64,000 nucleotides of DNA, taken from Streptomyces sp. NBC_00704. GTDB lineage: Bacteria > Actinomycetota > Actinomycetes > Streptomycetales > Streptomycetaceae. Within the stretch, counting starts at the first letter, position 1. Every line of letters begins with the position of its first letter. The translations under genes were made by a program, and so were the position numbers. Below the pieces are notes generated by a model that saw only the letters and a list, made by a program, of their open reading frames with translations, was not told the DNA's origin and searched no databases. The DNA lies in NCBI RefSeq assembly GCF_036226605.1, contig NZ_CP109000.1:496001-560000 (forward strand). Reading direction: 5' to 3'. This document shows positions 52,038-61,105 of the stretch, in pieces.

Positions 52038-53017
52038 ACGGCGTCGATGCGGGCCAGTTCCTCGTCCGCGAAGTCGAGCCGGTCGAGCGCGCCGACGCTG
52101 TCCTCGATCTGGCGGGCGCTGCTCGCGCCCACGAGGGCGGAGGTCACCCGGCCGCCGCGCAGCACCCAGGCCAGGGCGAGCTGGGCGAGGGACTGGCCGC
52201 GCGACTCGGCGATGGCGTTGAGGGCGCGCAGTCTGCCGACCAGCTCCTCGGTGACCGCGTCGGAGCTGAGGAAGGGGCTGTCGCTCGCCGCCCGCGAGTC
52301 CTCGGGGATGCCGTTGAGGTAGCGGCCGGTCAGCAGGCCCTGCTCCAGCGGGGAGAACACGATCGAGCCGACCTGGAGCTCGTCCAGGGCGTCGAGCAGG
52401 CCCTCGGTCTCCGGACGGCGGTCCAGCATCGAGTAGCGGGGCTGGTGGATGAGCAGCGGGGTGCCCAGGTCGCCGAGGATGCGGGCCGCCTCCCGGGTCT
52501 GCTCGGCCGAGTAGTTGGAGACGCCGACGTAGAGCGCCTTGCCCTGCTGCACCGCGGAGTGCAGGGCGCCCATCGTCTCCTCCAGGGGAGTCTCCGGGTC
52601 GGGGCGGTGCGAGTAGAAGACGTCCACGTAGTCCAGGCCCATGCGCGACAGGCTCTGGTCGAGGGAGGACAGCACGTACTTGCGCGAGCCCCACTCGCCG
52701 TACGGGCCGGGCCACATCAGATAGCCGGCCTTGGTGGAGATGACCAGCTCGTCGCGGTACGCCCCGAAGTCGCTCCTGAGGAAGGAGCCGAGCGCGGACT
52801 CGGCGGCGCCGGGCGGCGGGCCGTAGTTGTTGGCCAGGTCGAAGTGGGTGATGCCGAGGTCGAAGGCGCGGCGCAGGATCGCCCGCTGGGTCTCGACCGG
52901 GCGGTCCGGGCCGAAGTTGTGCCACAGGCCGAGCGACAGCGCGGGGAGCTTCAGGCCGCTGCGTCCGGTGCGCCGGTAGGGCATGTCCGCGTAACGGTCG
53001 GGGTGTGCGGTGTACAA
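52025..53017 (-). CDS. Aldo/keto reductase (YghZ/GPR type)
   Basis: A 330-residue aldo/keto reductase close to L-glyceraldehyde-3-phosphate reductase (YghZ) and Kv-beta-like AKRs. Catalytic Asp and Tyr are in HFDLANNYGPPPGAAE, Lys in VISTKAGYLMWPGPYG and His in YVDVFYSHRPDPETP. The insert WPGPYGEWGSRKY is typical of the YghZ group. It starts with TTG at 53017, supported by GGAG five bases upstream. A LysR gene is divergent from it with a 134-base gap and probably regulates it. Confidence 0.92.
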   Translation of the reverse strand: MYTAHPDRYADMPYRRTGRSGLKLPALSLGLWHNFGPDRPVETQRAILRRAFDLGITHFDLANNYGPPPGAAESALGSFLRSDFGAYRDELVISTKAGYLMWPGPYGEWGSRKYVLSSLDQSLSRMGLDYVDVFYSHRPDPETPLEETMGALHSAVQQGKALYVGVSNYSAEQTREAARILGDLGTPLLIHQPRYSMLDRRPETEGLLDALDELQVGSIVFSPLEQGLLTGRYLNGIPEDSRAASDSPFLSSDAVTEELVGRLRALNAIAESRGQSLAQLALAWVLRGGRVTSALVGASSARQIEDSVGALDRLDFADEELARIDAVING

Positions 53018-53137
53018 CGCGACTCCAGGGGGTTGGCACGACGATCCGGTCCGGGACGATCTTCTCCGAACCTCCTCCCACTCTCACCCCGCCCGCGGGC
53101 AGTGGTCCAACAGAAGAATGCGATGCGATTCAGCGGC

Positions 53138-53151
53138 TAGGCTTCTCAATC
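53138..53151 (+). promoter_or_regulatory. -10 of a leaderless lysR transcript
   Basis: TAGGCT at 53138-53143 ends nine bases before the A of the LysR start codon, with no ribosome binding site in between, so the transcript is probably leaderless. No good -35 is visible. Confidence 0.4.
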
Positions 53152-54036
53152 ATGGAACTGCGCCACCTCCAGCACTTCGTCGCCGTCGCCGAGGACCGGC
53201 ATTTCACCCGTGCCGCCGAACGTCTGATGGTCTCCCAGTCGGGGCTGTCGGCGTCGATCCGGGCGCTGGAGCGTGAGCTGCGCGCGCCCCTGTTCGTGCG
53301 GACCACCCGCAGGGTGACGCTGACGGAGGCGGGCCGGGCGCTGCTGGCCGAGGCGGAGCGCGTCCTGGCGCAGGTGCGGGCGGCGCACGAGGCGGTGGCC
53401 GCCGTCCAGGGCGTGGTCCGCGGCACCCTCTCGGTGGGCACCGAGCAGTGCATCGCCGGGGTGCACGTGGCGGGGCTCCTCGCGGCGTTCCGGCGGCGCC
53501 ACCCCGATGTGGAGATCCGGCTGCGCCAGACGGGTTCGGGCGCCCTCGGCGAGGAGGTGACGGCCGGCCGCCTGGACCTGGCGTTCGCCTACCGCACCCA
53601 GTCCGACACCGATCAGCTGCGCTGCGTGCCGCTGGCCGCCGAGCCGATGTACGTGCTGTGCCATCCCGACCACCGGCTCGCCGGGGCGCCGGCTGCGGTG
53701 ACGCCGCAGGACCTGGCCGGCGAGGCGTTCGTCGACTTCCATCCCGACTGGGGGCCGCGGCGCGCCACGGACGCCGCGTTCGCCGAGGCGGGGGTGCGGC
53801 GCACGGTCGCGCTGGAGGTCAACGACGTGCACGACCTGCTGGACCTGGTGGACGAGAACCTGGGCGTCGCGGTCGTGCCGCGCCATTTCCGGCACAAGCG
53901 CGAGGCGCTCACCGCCCTGGCCCTCGAGGGCACGGGCGACGCGGCCTACGAGACGGTCGCCCTGCTGCCGCCCGTCCGGGCGACCAGCCCCGCGGCCAGG
54001 GCGCTGATGGGGCTGCTGGAAACGGGAGGCGGATGA
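53152..54036 (+). CDS. LysR family transcriptional regulator
   Basis: A 294-residue LysR regulator. The winged helix is HFVAVAEDRHFTRAAERLMV then SQSGLSASIRALERELRAPL; the effector domain starts LSVGTEQCIAGVHVAGLL and ends VVPRHFRHKREALTALAL. It is divergent from the AKR gene, the normal arrangement for LysR control. The inducer is unknown. The following DinB gene starts 25 bases after its stop and may be cotranscribed. Confidence 0.92.
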   Translation: MELRHLQHFVAVAEDRHFTRAAERLMVSQSGLSASIRALERELRAPLFVRTTRRVTLTEAGRALLAEAERVLAQVRAAHEAVAAVQGVVRGTLSVGTEQCIAGVHVAGLLAAFRRRHPDVEIRLRQTGSGALGEEVTAGRLDLAFAYRTQSDTDQLRCVPLAAEPMYVLCHPDHRLAGAPAAVTPQDLAGEAFVDFHPDWGPRRATDAAFAEAGVRRTVALEVNDVHDLLDLVDENLGVAVVPRHFRHKREALTALALEGTGDAAYETVALLPPVRATSPAARALMGLLETGGG

Positions 54037-54061
54037 GCGCGCGCTGCGCGATGGTGGACGT

Positions 54062-54577
54062 ATGCATGCCAAGGACATCCTCATCGACGGCTTCGACCGC
54101 ATCCGGGAAGAGGTCCACGCGGCCGCCGGGGACCTGGGACCCGACGTCCTCGACGCCCGGCCCGCCCCGGGGGCCAACTCGGTCGCCTGGCTGGTGTGGC
54201 ATCTGACCCGGGTCCAGGACGACCATGTCGCGGGCGCCTTCGGGCTCGACCAGGTGTGGCTCGCCCAGGACTGGGAGAAGCGGTTCGGCCTGGACCTGCC
54301 GCCCGAGGACACCGGGTACGGCCACAGCAGCGCGCAGGTGGCGAAGGTGCAGGTCCCGGACGCAGCTCTGCTGACCGGGTACCACGACGCGGTGCACGCG
54401 CAGACCCTGACGGCGCTGCGCGCGCTCACCGCGGCGGACCTGGAACGCGTCGTGGACGAACGCTGGGATCCGCCGGTCACGCTGGGCGTGCGGCTGGTCA
54501 GCGTCCTGTCCGACGATCTTCAGCACGTCGGACAGGCCGCCTACGTCCGCGGGATCCTTCAGAGCGCGGACGCGTAG
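54062..54577 (+). CDS. DinB/mycothiol-transferase-like protein
   Basis: A 171-residue helical-bundle protein of the DinB/DUF664 superfamily, which includes mycothiol-dependent transferases. Metal-binding His positions are visible in [13 protein letters not shown] (near residue 47 and 55) and [12 protein letters not shown] near the C-terminus. A thiol-transfer or detoxification role is plausible in a mycothiol-using actinomycete. The 3' end overlaps the convergent adenosine deaminase gene by 19 bases. Confidence 0.88.
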   Translation: MHAKDILIDGFDRIREEVHAAAGDLGPDVLDARPAPGANSVAWLVWHLTRVQDDHVAGAFGLDQVWLAQDWEKRFGLDLPPEDTGYGHSSAQVAKVQVPDAALLTGYHDAVHAQTLTALRALTAADLERVVDERWDPPVTLGVRLVSVLSDDLQHVGQAAYVRGILQSADA

Positions 54578-55629
54578 CCCGGCAGGACGACGTCCTCGAT
54601 GAGGGCGTTGCGCTCGTCGAACGGGATGAACGCGCTCTTGAGGGCGTTGACCGTGACCGTGCGCAGGTCCTCGGCGCCCCAGCCCGCGTGCTGGACCAGC
54701 AGGGCCATCTCGCGGGTCATCGTGGTGCCGGAGACCAGACGGTTGTCCGTGTTGAGGGTGACGCGGAAGCCGAGGTCCTTCAGGGCGGTGATCGGGTGCT
54801 CGGCGATCGAGGCGGCGGCGCCGGTCTGGAGGTTGGAGGTCGGGCACATCTCCAGCGCGATGCGGCGGTCGCGCACCCAGCCCGCGAGCCGGCCGAGCTT
54901 GCCGTCCACGATGTCGTCGGTGATGCGGACGCCGTGGCCGATGCGCTGGGCGCCGCACGCCTGGAGCGCCTGGTGGATGCTGGGCAGGCCGTGGGCCTCG
55001 CCCGCGTGGATGGTGAAGGGCACGTTCTCGCGGCGCAGGTGCTCGAAGGCGGCGAGGTGGTCGGCGGGCGGGAAGCCGTCCTCGGCGCCGGCGATGTCGA
55101 AGCCGACGACGCCCGCGTCACGGAAGGCCACCGCGAGGTCCGCCGCCTCGCGCACCCGGTCGAACATCCGCATGCCGCACAGCAGCGTGCCGACCCGGAC
55201 CGGCGTCCCGGCCGCCGCCGCCTTGGCCATGCCGGCCGCGAGGCCCTCCTGGACCGTCTCGACGACCTCGGGGAGCGTCAGTCCGCCGTTCAGCATCAGC
55301 TCGGGGGCGTAGCGGACCTCGCCGTAGACGACGCCGTCCGCCGCGAGGTCGAGGACGTACTCCTCGGCGGTGCGCAGCAGGCCCTCCGGGGTCTGCATGA
55401 CGGCGAGGGTGTGCTCGAAGGTGGCTATGTAGCGCACCAGGTCGCCCGAGTTGGCGGCCTCGAAGTACCACGCGGCCAGCTCGTCGGGGTCGGTGGTGGG
55501 CAGGGTGTGGTCGACCGCCTCGGCGAGTTCCACGACGGTCGCGGGGCGCAGGCCGCCGTCGAGGTGGTCGTGCAGGACGGCCTTGGGGAGCCGGCGGAGG
55601 GTGTCGGTGTCGATGCGGGGCGCGGTCAT
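54559..55629 (-). CDS. add: Adenosine deaminase
   Basis: A 356-residue zinc amidohydrolase converting adenosine to inosine in purine salvage. Zinc ligands and catalytic residues are visible: HDHLDGG (His20, His22), [10 protein letters not shown] (zinc His and catalytic Glu), RIGHGVRI and [10 protein letters not shown] (Asp). [11 protein letters not shown] is also a family mark. The length is normal. It is followed on the same strand downstream by no gene in this direction; the DinB gene converges on it. Confidence 0.95.
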   Translation of the reverse strand: MTAPRIDTDTLRRLPKAVLHDHLDGGLRPATVVELAEAVDHTLPTTDPDELAAWYFEAANSGDLVRYIATFEHTLAVMQTPEGLLRTAEEYVLDLAADGVVYGEVRYAPELMLNGGLTLPEVVETVQEGLAAGMAKAAAAGTPVRVGTLLCGMRMFDRVREAADLAVAFRDAGVVGFDIAGAEDGFPPADHLAAFEHLRRENVPFTIHAGEAHGLPSIHQALQACGAQRIGHGVRITDDIVDGKLGRLAGWVRDRRIALEMCPTSNLQTGAAASIAEHPITALKDLGFRVTLNTDNRLVSGTTMTREMALLVQHAGWGAEDLRTVTVNALKSAFIPFDERNALIEDVVLPGYASAL

Positions 55630-55666
55630 GTGCGTGTTCCTCGGCGAGTGGTTCGGCGGGCGGTGC

Positions 55667-56062
55667 TCAGGCGGTGGCCGGCTGGAGCAGGTCCCAGCGG
55701 TTCCCGTACAGGTCCTGGAAGACGGCGACGGAGCCGTAGGGCTCGTGGCGGGGCTCCTCCAGGAAGGTCACGCCGGCGGCCAGCATGCGGGCGTGGTCGC
55801 CGGCGAAGTCCTCGGTGTGCAGGAAGAAGCCGACCCGACCGCCGGTCTGGTCCCCGACGCGGGCGCGCTGGGCGTCGTCCTTGGCGCGGGCGAGCAGCAG
55901 CCCCACGCCCTCCTGGCGGTCCCCCGGCCGCACGACGACCCAGCGGGCGCCGTCGGCGCGGGGCTCGTCCTCGACGAGCCGGAAGCCGAGCGCTCCGGTG
56001 TAGAAGCGGATCGCCTCGTCGTAGTCGTCGACGACGAGGGTGACCAGGGCGATGCGGCTCAT
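55667..56062 (-). CDS. VOC family protein
   Basis: A 131-residue glyoxalase-like protein beginning [20 protein letters not shown] and ending [18 protein letters not shown]. The metal-binding Glu of glyoxalase I is not obvious, as in many VOC proteins of unknown role. It lies 37 bases upstream of adenosine deaminase on the same strand and may share its transcript. Confidence 0.88.
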   Translation of the reverse strand: MSRIALVTLVVDDYDEAIRFYTGALGFRLVEDEPRADGARWVVVRPGDRQEGVGLLLARAKDDAQRARVGDQTGGRVGFFLHTEDFAGDHARMLAAGVTFLEEPRHEPYGSVAVFQDLYGNRWDLLQPATA

Positions 56063-56206
56063 CGGGACCTTTCACGGGCGGGCGCGGAGCGGTCCGGAGT
56101 GATTCTCCGGAAGGGGTTGACGGGTGAGGTTATACGTAAAACCTCCCGCGCGCCACTCTCCCCCGCGCGGCTCGGCGTCCGCCGGCCGCGCGGCGCTGCG
56201 GCGGGA

Positions 56207-56425
56207 TCAGTCCGCGCCGTCACGCCCGTCCTGACCGGCCTTGTCGTCGCGAGCGCCTGGACCGACCTCGCCGTCGTGACCGGTCTGCCCGGTCTGCCCG
56301 GTCTGCCCGGCCTCACCGGCCGCGCGGTGGGCCGCGTCCAGGCGGCGCAGTTCCTCCGCCGTGAGGCGCAGTGCCCCGGCGGCCACGTTCTCGGCGAGGT
56401 GGGGGCGGGCCCCGACGGCGGCGCC
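56207..56425 (-). pseudogene. Remnant of an aldo/keto reductase C-terminus
   Basis: Directly after, and in frame with, the stop of the 288-aa gene, the minus strand reads AVGARPHLAENVAAGALRLT then AEELRRLDAAHRA, a good match to the final helix-strand of aldo/keto reductases. A GQT-repeat tail follows and a stop at 56207. No start or barrel precedes it, so it is a truncated remnant. A three-copy 9-base repeat (GGTCTGCCC, 56282-56308) lies inside it. Confidence 0.55.
56282..56308. repeat. 9-bp tandem repeat
   Basis: Three perfect copies of GGTCTGCCC. They lie in the AKR remnant and encode GQT repeats on the minus strand. Confidence 0.8.
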
Positions 56426-57292
56426 TCAGTGCGCCACTGTCTCCTCGCATCGGCGCAGTGCCTCCGAGACGTCTCGGCTCCACTGCCGGCCCGCGCGGGG
56501 GGTGGCCGAGGTGACCGTGTGCACGGCGGGTTCGCGGCGTTCGGGCAGTGCGACGGCCCTGGCCCGCCGTCGCTGGCCGTCCGGCGCGGCGCCGTGCGCC
56601 AGGGCCGCCGCCACGATCCCGGCCAGGTCCGCGTCGGGGAGGGGCAGGTCCAGGTCGTCGTCGACGAAGCCGACCACGGCCGGCACGTACTCCACCAGCG
56701 CCCGCAGCGCCTTCGGCAGTCCGCGGTGGCCGCGCCGCAGTCCGCTGAGCACGTGCAGCGCGGTGGCGATCTCGACCTCGGTGGCCTCCCGGCTCAGCGT
56801 GGCGGGAGTGATCTCCGTGTGGCTCAGCCACCAGTCGGCCTCCTCGTCCTCCCCCATCGACCGGTGGTGGAGGTAGAGGCAGTACGAGGAGACGGTGTCG
56901 GACGCGCCCGCGCCGTACTGCCACCAGAAGCGGGCGCCGTCCTCGCACCCGGCCAGGAAGAGCAGGCTGCCCAGGATCCGCGCCCCGGAGGGTTCGGGCA
57001 GGGCGCTGCCGAGGAAGCCGCCGAGGCCGTCCGGCGCTCCGGTGCGGGTGAGCAGCGCCTCGCACAGCGCCGCGAGGTCCCGGGCCGCGGGGTGCGTGCG
57101 CGGGGTGCGCCGGGCGGCCGGTGCGGGCCGCGGGCGCGCCCCCGCCGGGTGCTCGTCGGCGGCGTCCGCCGCGACGCGGGCGGCGATCCGGGCTTCGGCC
57201 GCCTCGATGTCCGAGCGGCGGTAGGGGGCCGTGGGCGTCAGCCGCGCCCGGGCCAGCAGGGTGTCGATGTCACCCGTGGTGTCGAAGGTCAT
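56426..57292 (-). CDS. Hypothetical protein of the ECF operon (288 aa)
   Basis: I do not recognise a family. It is a soluble protein of 288 residues. After a head of about 80 residues rich in Ala and Pro there is a helical core (ILGSLLFLAGCEDGARFWWQ, YCLYLHHRSMGEDEEADWW) and a charged tail. The core resembles the helical partner proteins often encoded with ECF sigma factors in Streptomyces. Its ATG overlaps the sigma stop as ATGA, so it is coupled to it. It may be a regulator of the sigma factor or of its target process. Confidence 0.75.
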   Translation of the reverse strand: MTFDTTGDIDTLLARARLTPTAPYRRSDIEAAEARIAARVAADAADEHPAGARPRPAPAARRTPRTHPAARDLAALCEALLTRTGAPDGLGGFLGSALPEPSGARILGSLLFLAGCEDGARFWWQYGAGASDTVSSYCLYLHHRSMGEDEEADWWLSHTEITPATLSREATEVEIATALHVLSGLRRGHRGLPKALRALVEYVPAVVGFVDDDLDLPLPDADLAGIVAAALAHGAAPDGQRRRARAVALPERREPAVHTVTSATPRAGRQWSRDVSEALRRCEETVAH

Positions 57293-57852
57293 GACCGCTC
57301 CGCCTCCTCCTCGGCGCACCTGGTGTAGATCTCCCGCAGCCGGCGCTTGGCGTAGCGCTCCAGGGAGCGCACCCCGGCCTCCGTGATGCCCAGGTGGAAG
57401 GCCACGTCCGCGGTGCTGTAGCCCTCGCAGTAGCGCAGCCGGACGACGTCGCGCTGGCGCTCGGGCAGCGTGGAGATCGCGTGGAACAGCCGCAGGTTCT
57501 GCTCGATCACCTCGTAGGCGTCCTCGGCGCCCTGGAGGGTGACGGTCTCGAAGACGGCGGTGTCCATCAGCGTGGCCCGCCGGCCGCGGGCCCTCGCGTG
57601 GTCGATGACGCGGTTCTTCATCACGCGCCACGCGTAGGCGGCGGGGTTCTCGGCGCGCAGTATCCGCGACCACTCCCTGGCGAGCTGGACGAACGCCTCG
57701 TCGACCGCCTCCTCGGCGTCCGCGCGGCAGCGCAGACAGCGCTCGGCCTCGCGTACGTAGAGGGGGCGGTGCATCTGGTGGAAGGCGCTGAAGTCCAGGG
57801 ACAGCCGGGGCGTGGGCGGGTCCGCTGCGGGGCGCAGCTCCTCCTGGGTCAC
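57289..57852 (-). CDS. ECF-type RNA polymerase sigma factor
   Basis: A 187-residue ECF sigma factor. Region 2 begins FHQMHRPLYVREAERCLRCR and includes AVDEAFVQLAREWSRI and NPAAYAWRVMKNRVIDHARA; region 4 is LPERQRDVVRLRYCEGYSTA followed by DVAFHLGITEAGVRSLERYA. The GTG start at 57852 overlaps the stop of a 54-codon gene as GTGA, and its stop overlaps the following 288-codon gene as ATGA. The operon has no recognisable membrane anti-sigma factor. Confidence 0.92.
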   Translation of the reverse strand: MTQEELRPAADPPTPRLSLDFSAFHQMHRPLYVREAERCLRCRADAEEAVDEAFVQLAREWSRILRAENPAAYAWRVMKNRVIDHARARGRRATLMDTAVFETVTLQGAEDAYEVIEQNLRLFHAISTLPERQRDVVRLRYCEGYSTADVAFHLGITEAGVRSLERYAKRRLREIYTRCAEEEAERS

Positions 57853-58013
57853 CGGTCGCCCCCGGGGAGGCGGCGGTCCATCTCACGGACGCCCACCCTC
57901 ACGAGCGCGGCGACGAACCGGCGTCCCAGGGAGAGGGCCTGGGGGCCGAAGACCCGCAGGGCGAGCAGGGAGAGCGCCAAGTCGCGGGTGAGCTGTTCGA
58001 ACTGGTCGTTCAC
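57849..58013 (-). CDS. Small gene at the head of the ECF operon (54 aa)
   Basis: A 54-residue protein not previously obvious because of its size. It starts MNDQFEQLTRDLALSLLALR and has a Leu/Val-rich middle (VFGPQALSLGRRFVAALVRV) with an Arg-rich end. Codon use is strongly biased to third-position G/C. GAAGGA lies about 12 bases before the GTG at 58013. The stop overlaps the ECF sigma start (GTGA), so translation is coupled. It could be an amphipathic regulator of the sigma factor; no known family. Confidence 0.7.
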   Translation of the reverse strand: MNDQFEQLTRDLALSLLALRVFGPQALSLGRRFVAALVRVGVREMDRRLPGGDR

Positions 58014-58363
58014 GGACCCGTCGGTCCTTCCGCTGGCTGTGCGGGACCCACGGGCCCCGGAAGGCGTCGGTCACACCTTCTGCCACCACGGCGTCCGGCG
58101 GCGGGGTTTCGTGCAGCCGGATTCGAAAGTCCGATGGATTTGGCCGGATCGGACTACGGAGCGTTCCGTTCCGGGCCAAGTCCGGTTCCGTTGCTGCCCC
58201 TCGGCGGACTACTTCGGCCCACTCGTGTCCGCTTCGGCCCGTCGGCCGTCACGGACCGTCACCACCCGCCCCGTGAACGGCCGGTGAGGCCGCCCGCGTG
58301 ACCGACCGTGACGCCTCCCGCCGACCGCCCGCCCCGGCCACCGTCGCCCGTCGCGGCCGCCGT
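58014..58363. other. Region upstream of the ECF operon with a dyad
   Basis: Gene-free region between the ECF operon head (leftward) and the aldehyde dehydrogenase stop. It holds the dyad at 58128-58155, listed separately, and repeated CCGTTCCG-like words at 58160-58195. The promoter of the ECF operon should be here; I could not fix it. Confidence 0.45.
58128..58155. promoter_or_regulatory. 8-bp perfect dyad upstream of the ECF operon
   Basis: AGTCCGAT (58128-58135) and ATCGGACT (58148-58155) are exact reverse complements with a 12-base spacer, about 115 bases before the small-gene start. The 20-base centre spacing suits a dimeric regulator. The protein is unknown. Confidence 0.55.
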
Positions 58364-59689
58364 TCAGCTCAGCGGCTTCTCCAGCACCGCCTTGCGGTGG
58401 CTGAACGTCTCGATGGAGTAGCGCCCGTGGTAGCTGCCCATGCCGCTCTCGCCGACCCCGCCGAACGGCAGGTCGGAGACGGTGAGATGGGCCAGCGGGA
58501 GACCGAGGCCCAGGCCGCCCGAGGAGGTCTCGGCGGCGATGCGGTCCCGGGTGTCGTCGGACTCGGTGAAGACGTAGAGGGCGAGCGGCTTGTCGCGGTC
58601 GTTGACGAAGCCGATGGCCTCGTCCAGGTCCTCGACCGTGACGATCGGCAGGATCGGGCCGAAGATCTCCTCCCGCATGACGGGCGACTTCGGGTCGACG
58701 TCGGCGAGCACGGTCGGCGCGATGTACTTGTCCGCGCGGTCCCCGCCGCCGCCGACCACGACCCGGCCCGAGCCGAGCAGACCGCTGAGCCGGTCGAAGT
58801 GGCGTTCGTTGACGATGCGTCCGTAGGCGTCGGAGGACTGCGGGTCGGCGCCGTACAGCGTCTCGACCGCGTTCTTCAGGAGGGGTTCGAGGGCGGCGGC
58901 CGTCCGCGGGTCGGTCAGGACGTAGTCGGGGGCGACGCAGGTCTGCCCGGCGTTGAGGAACTTGCCGCGGGCCAACCGGTCGGCCACGACGGCGAGATCG
59001 ACGTCGTGGTCGACGAACGCCGGTGACTTGCCGCCGAGTTCGAGGGTGACCGGGGTGAGGTGTTCGGCGGCGGCGCGCAGGACCACGCGGCCGACGGCGC
59101 CGTTGCCGGTGTAGAAGATGTGGTCGAAGCGCTCGGCGAGCAGGGCGGTGGTCTCCGGGACGCCGCCCTCGACGACGGCGACCGCCTCGGTGTCGAGGTG
59201 CGCCGGCAGCAGCCGGGCCAGCGCGGCCGAGGTGGCGGGCGCGAGTTCGCTGGGCTTGACGACCACCGCGTTGCCGGCGGCGAGGGCGCCGACCAGCGGG
59301 GCGAGCAGGAGCTGGGCGGGGTAGTTCCAGGGCGCGATGACCAGGACGACGCCGAGCGGCTCGACCAGCGTCCAGGCGCGGGCGTCGGGGCCGAGGTGGG
59401 CCGGGACCGGGGCGGCCTCGGGGCTCAGCCATCCGTCCAGGTGCTCCAGGGTGTGGTCGATCTCGCGGACGGTGAAGTCGATCTCGGTGCGGTAGGCCTC
59501 GGCGGAGCTCTTGCCCAGGTCGGCGTGGAGGGCGGCGGCGAGTTCGGCGCCCTGGTCCGTGAGCAGGGCGCGCAGCCGGCGCAGCTGGTCCGTGCGCCAG
59601 GCGACGGGCCTGGTGCGGCCGGTGCGGAAGGCGGCGCGCAGTCGGGCGACGACGTCGGCGGGCTGTTCGATGGTGGCTGCGGTGGTCAC
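58364..59689 (-). CDS. Aldehyde dehydrogenase
   Basis: A 441-residue NAD(P)-dependent aldehyde dehydrogenase, of the shorter class 3-like type. Catalytic Glu is in TLELGGKSP and catalytic Cys in NAGQTCVAPDY; APWNYPAQLLLAPLVGALAA is the cofactor/substrate segment and the end PFGGVGESGMGSYHG is typical. Fatty-aldehyde or aromatic aldehyde oxidation is likely. The GTG start at 59689 has GAGG five bases upstream; the frame continues upstream but without a ribosome binding site. Confidence 0.92.
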   Translation of the reverse strand: MTTAATIEQPADVVARLRAAFRTGRTRPVAWRTDQLRRLRALLTDQGAELAAALHADLGKSSAEAYRTEIDFTVREIDHTLEHLDGWLSPEAAPVPAHLGPDARAWTLVEPLGVVLVIAPWNYPAQLLLAPLVGALAAGNAVVVKPSELAPATSAALARLLPAHLDTEAVAVVEGGVPETTALLAERFDHIFYTGNGAVGRVVLRAAAEHLTPVTLELGGKSPAFVDHDVDLAVVADRLARGKFLNAGQTCVAPDYVLTDPRTAAALEPLLKNAVETLYGADPQSSDAYGRIVNERHFDRLSGLLGSGRVVVGGGGDRADKYIAPTVLADVDPKSPVMREEIFGPILPIVTVEDLDEAIGFVNDRDKPLALYVFTESDDTRDRIAAETSSGGLGLGLPLAHLTVSDLPFGGVGESGMGSYHGRYSIETFSHRKAVLEKPLS

Positions 59690-59791
59690 GGTGCCTCGCT
59701 GAGGGTGCACGGGCCTGTCGGCCCTGGGTCGTGTGGGCCTCACGGCCTGCGGTGTCGACACGAGCGTCAGCTCGATGTATATGCCAACCTT

Positions 59792-60994
59792 TCAGTCGCC
59801 GCCATGCATTCCCGGATCGGCGGGCAGTTCTCGCCGTCGCCGCTCCAGGAAGGCGCGCTCCGCCGGGCTCTCGCTCAGCGCGAGGGCCGCGTCGTAGGCG
59901 GCCGCCGCCTCGGCGGCCCGGCCGAGACGGCGCAGCAGGTCGGCGCGGACGGCGTGCCAGACGCGGTAGCCGTCCAGGCGCAGGGCGTCGACCAGGTCGA
60001 GCGCCGGGCGCGGGCCCTCGGTCTCGGCCACGGCGACCGCGCGGTTCAGCGCCACCACCGGGCTCGGCGCGACGGCCATGAGCTGGTCGTACAGCCGCAG
60101 CACCTGGTCCCAGTCGGTGGCCTCGGCGGCCGGGGCGTCGCTGTGGACCGCCTGCACGGCGGCCTGGATCTGATAGGGGCCGGGGCGGTCGCGGCGCAGG
60201 CAGCGCCGCACGAGCTCCTGCCCCTCGGCGATCAGGTCCCGGTCCCAGCGGCCCCGGTCCTGCTCGGGCAGCGGCACGAGCGTGCCGTCGGCGTCCTCGC
60301 GCGCGCCGCGCCGCGACTCGACGAGCAGCATCAGCGCCAGCAGCCCGGTGGCCTCGGGTTCGTCCGGCATCAGCTCCGTCAGCAGCCGGCCCAGGCGGAC
60401 GGCCTCCGCGCGCAGCCCGGAGTCGCCCTCGCAGCCCTGGTTGAAGATCAGGTAGACGACGGCGAGCACAGCGCCGAGCCGGTCGGGCAGGTCGGCGTCG
60501 CGGGGCACCCGGTAGGGGATGCGGGCGTCGCGGATCTTCGCCTTGGCGCGGACCAGTCGCTGCGCCATGGTCGGCTCGGGCACGAGGAAGGCGCGGGCGA
60601 TCTGGGCGGTGGTGAGACCGCCGAGCAGCCGCAGGGTCAGGGCGACCCGCGCCTGCGGGGCAAGCGCCGGGTGACAGCAGGTGAAGACGAGGCGGAGCCG
60701 GTCGTCGCGCACGGGTCCCTCCTCCACGGGCGGTACGGCGGCGTGCAGCAGGACGGCCTCGGCCTGGCGGGCGTCCCGGGTGGACTCGCGGCGCAGCCGG
60801 TCCACGGCCCGGTTGCGGGCGGTGGTGATGATCCACCCCGCCGGGCTGGGCGGCACGCCCGTCTGTACCCAGGCGCCGGCGGCGCGCAGCTCGTCGTTGT
60901 AGGCCTGCACGCGGCGCATGATGCCGGCCAGTTCCTCGGCCGCGGGCGGTTCGCCGCCGGCGGGCTGGACCACGCTGAGCAGGTAGTGCGTCAT
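59792..60994 (-). CDS. Fusion of DGPF/YCII head to an ECF42-like sigma factor
   Basis: A 400-residue chimera. Residues 1-43 match the start of DGPF/YCII-domain proteins ([32 protein letters not shown]). From about residue 45 the sequence is an ECF sigma factor already past most of region 2: [26 protein letters not shown], then region 4 [20 protein letters not shown] and the long TPR-like tail ([31 protein letters not shown]) characteristic of ECF42. In ECF42 loci the DGPF gene normally precedes the sigma gene, so an in-frame deletion fused them. GGAGG is five bases before the ATG at 60994. Confidence 0.8.
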   Translation of the reverse strand: MTHYLLSVVQPAGGEPPAAEELAGIMRRVQAYNDELRAAGAWVQTGVPPSPAGWIITTARNRAVDRLRRESTRDARQAEAVLLHAAVPPVEEGPVRDDRLRLVFTCCHPALAPQARVALTLRLLGGLTTAQIARAFLVPEPTMAQRLVRAKAKIRDARIPYRVPRDADLPDRLGAVLAVVYLIFNQGCEGDSGLRAEAVRLGRLLTELMPDEPEATGLLALMLLVESRRGAREDADGTLVPLPEQDRGRWDRDLIAEGQELVRRCLRRDRPGPYQIQAAVQAVHSDAPAAEATDWDQVLRLYDQLMAVAPSPVVALNRAVAVAETEGPRPALDLVDALRLDGYRVWHAVRADLLRRLGRAAEAAAAYDAALALSESPAERAFLERRRRELPADPGMHGGD

Positions 60995-61105
60995 GGCGTC
61001 CTCCTGGGGTGTCGTGCCGTGTCGTGCCCTTGTCTCATCTCCTACACGAACGGCACGGTCCCGGATCGACACCCCGCGCCGGGATCCGGGAAACAATCGC
61101 GTCCC

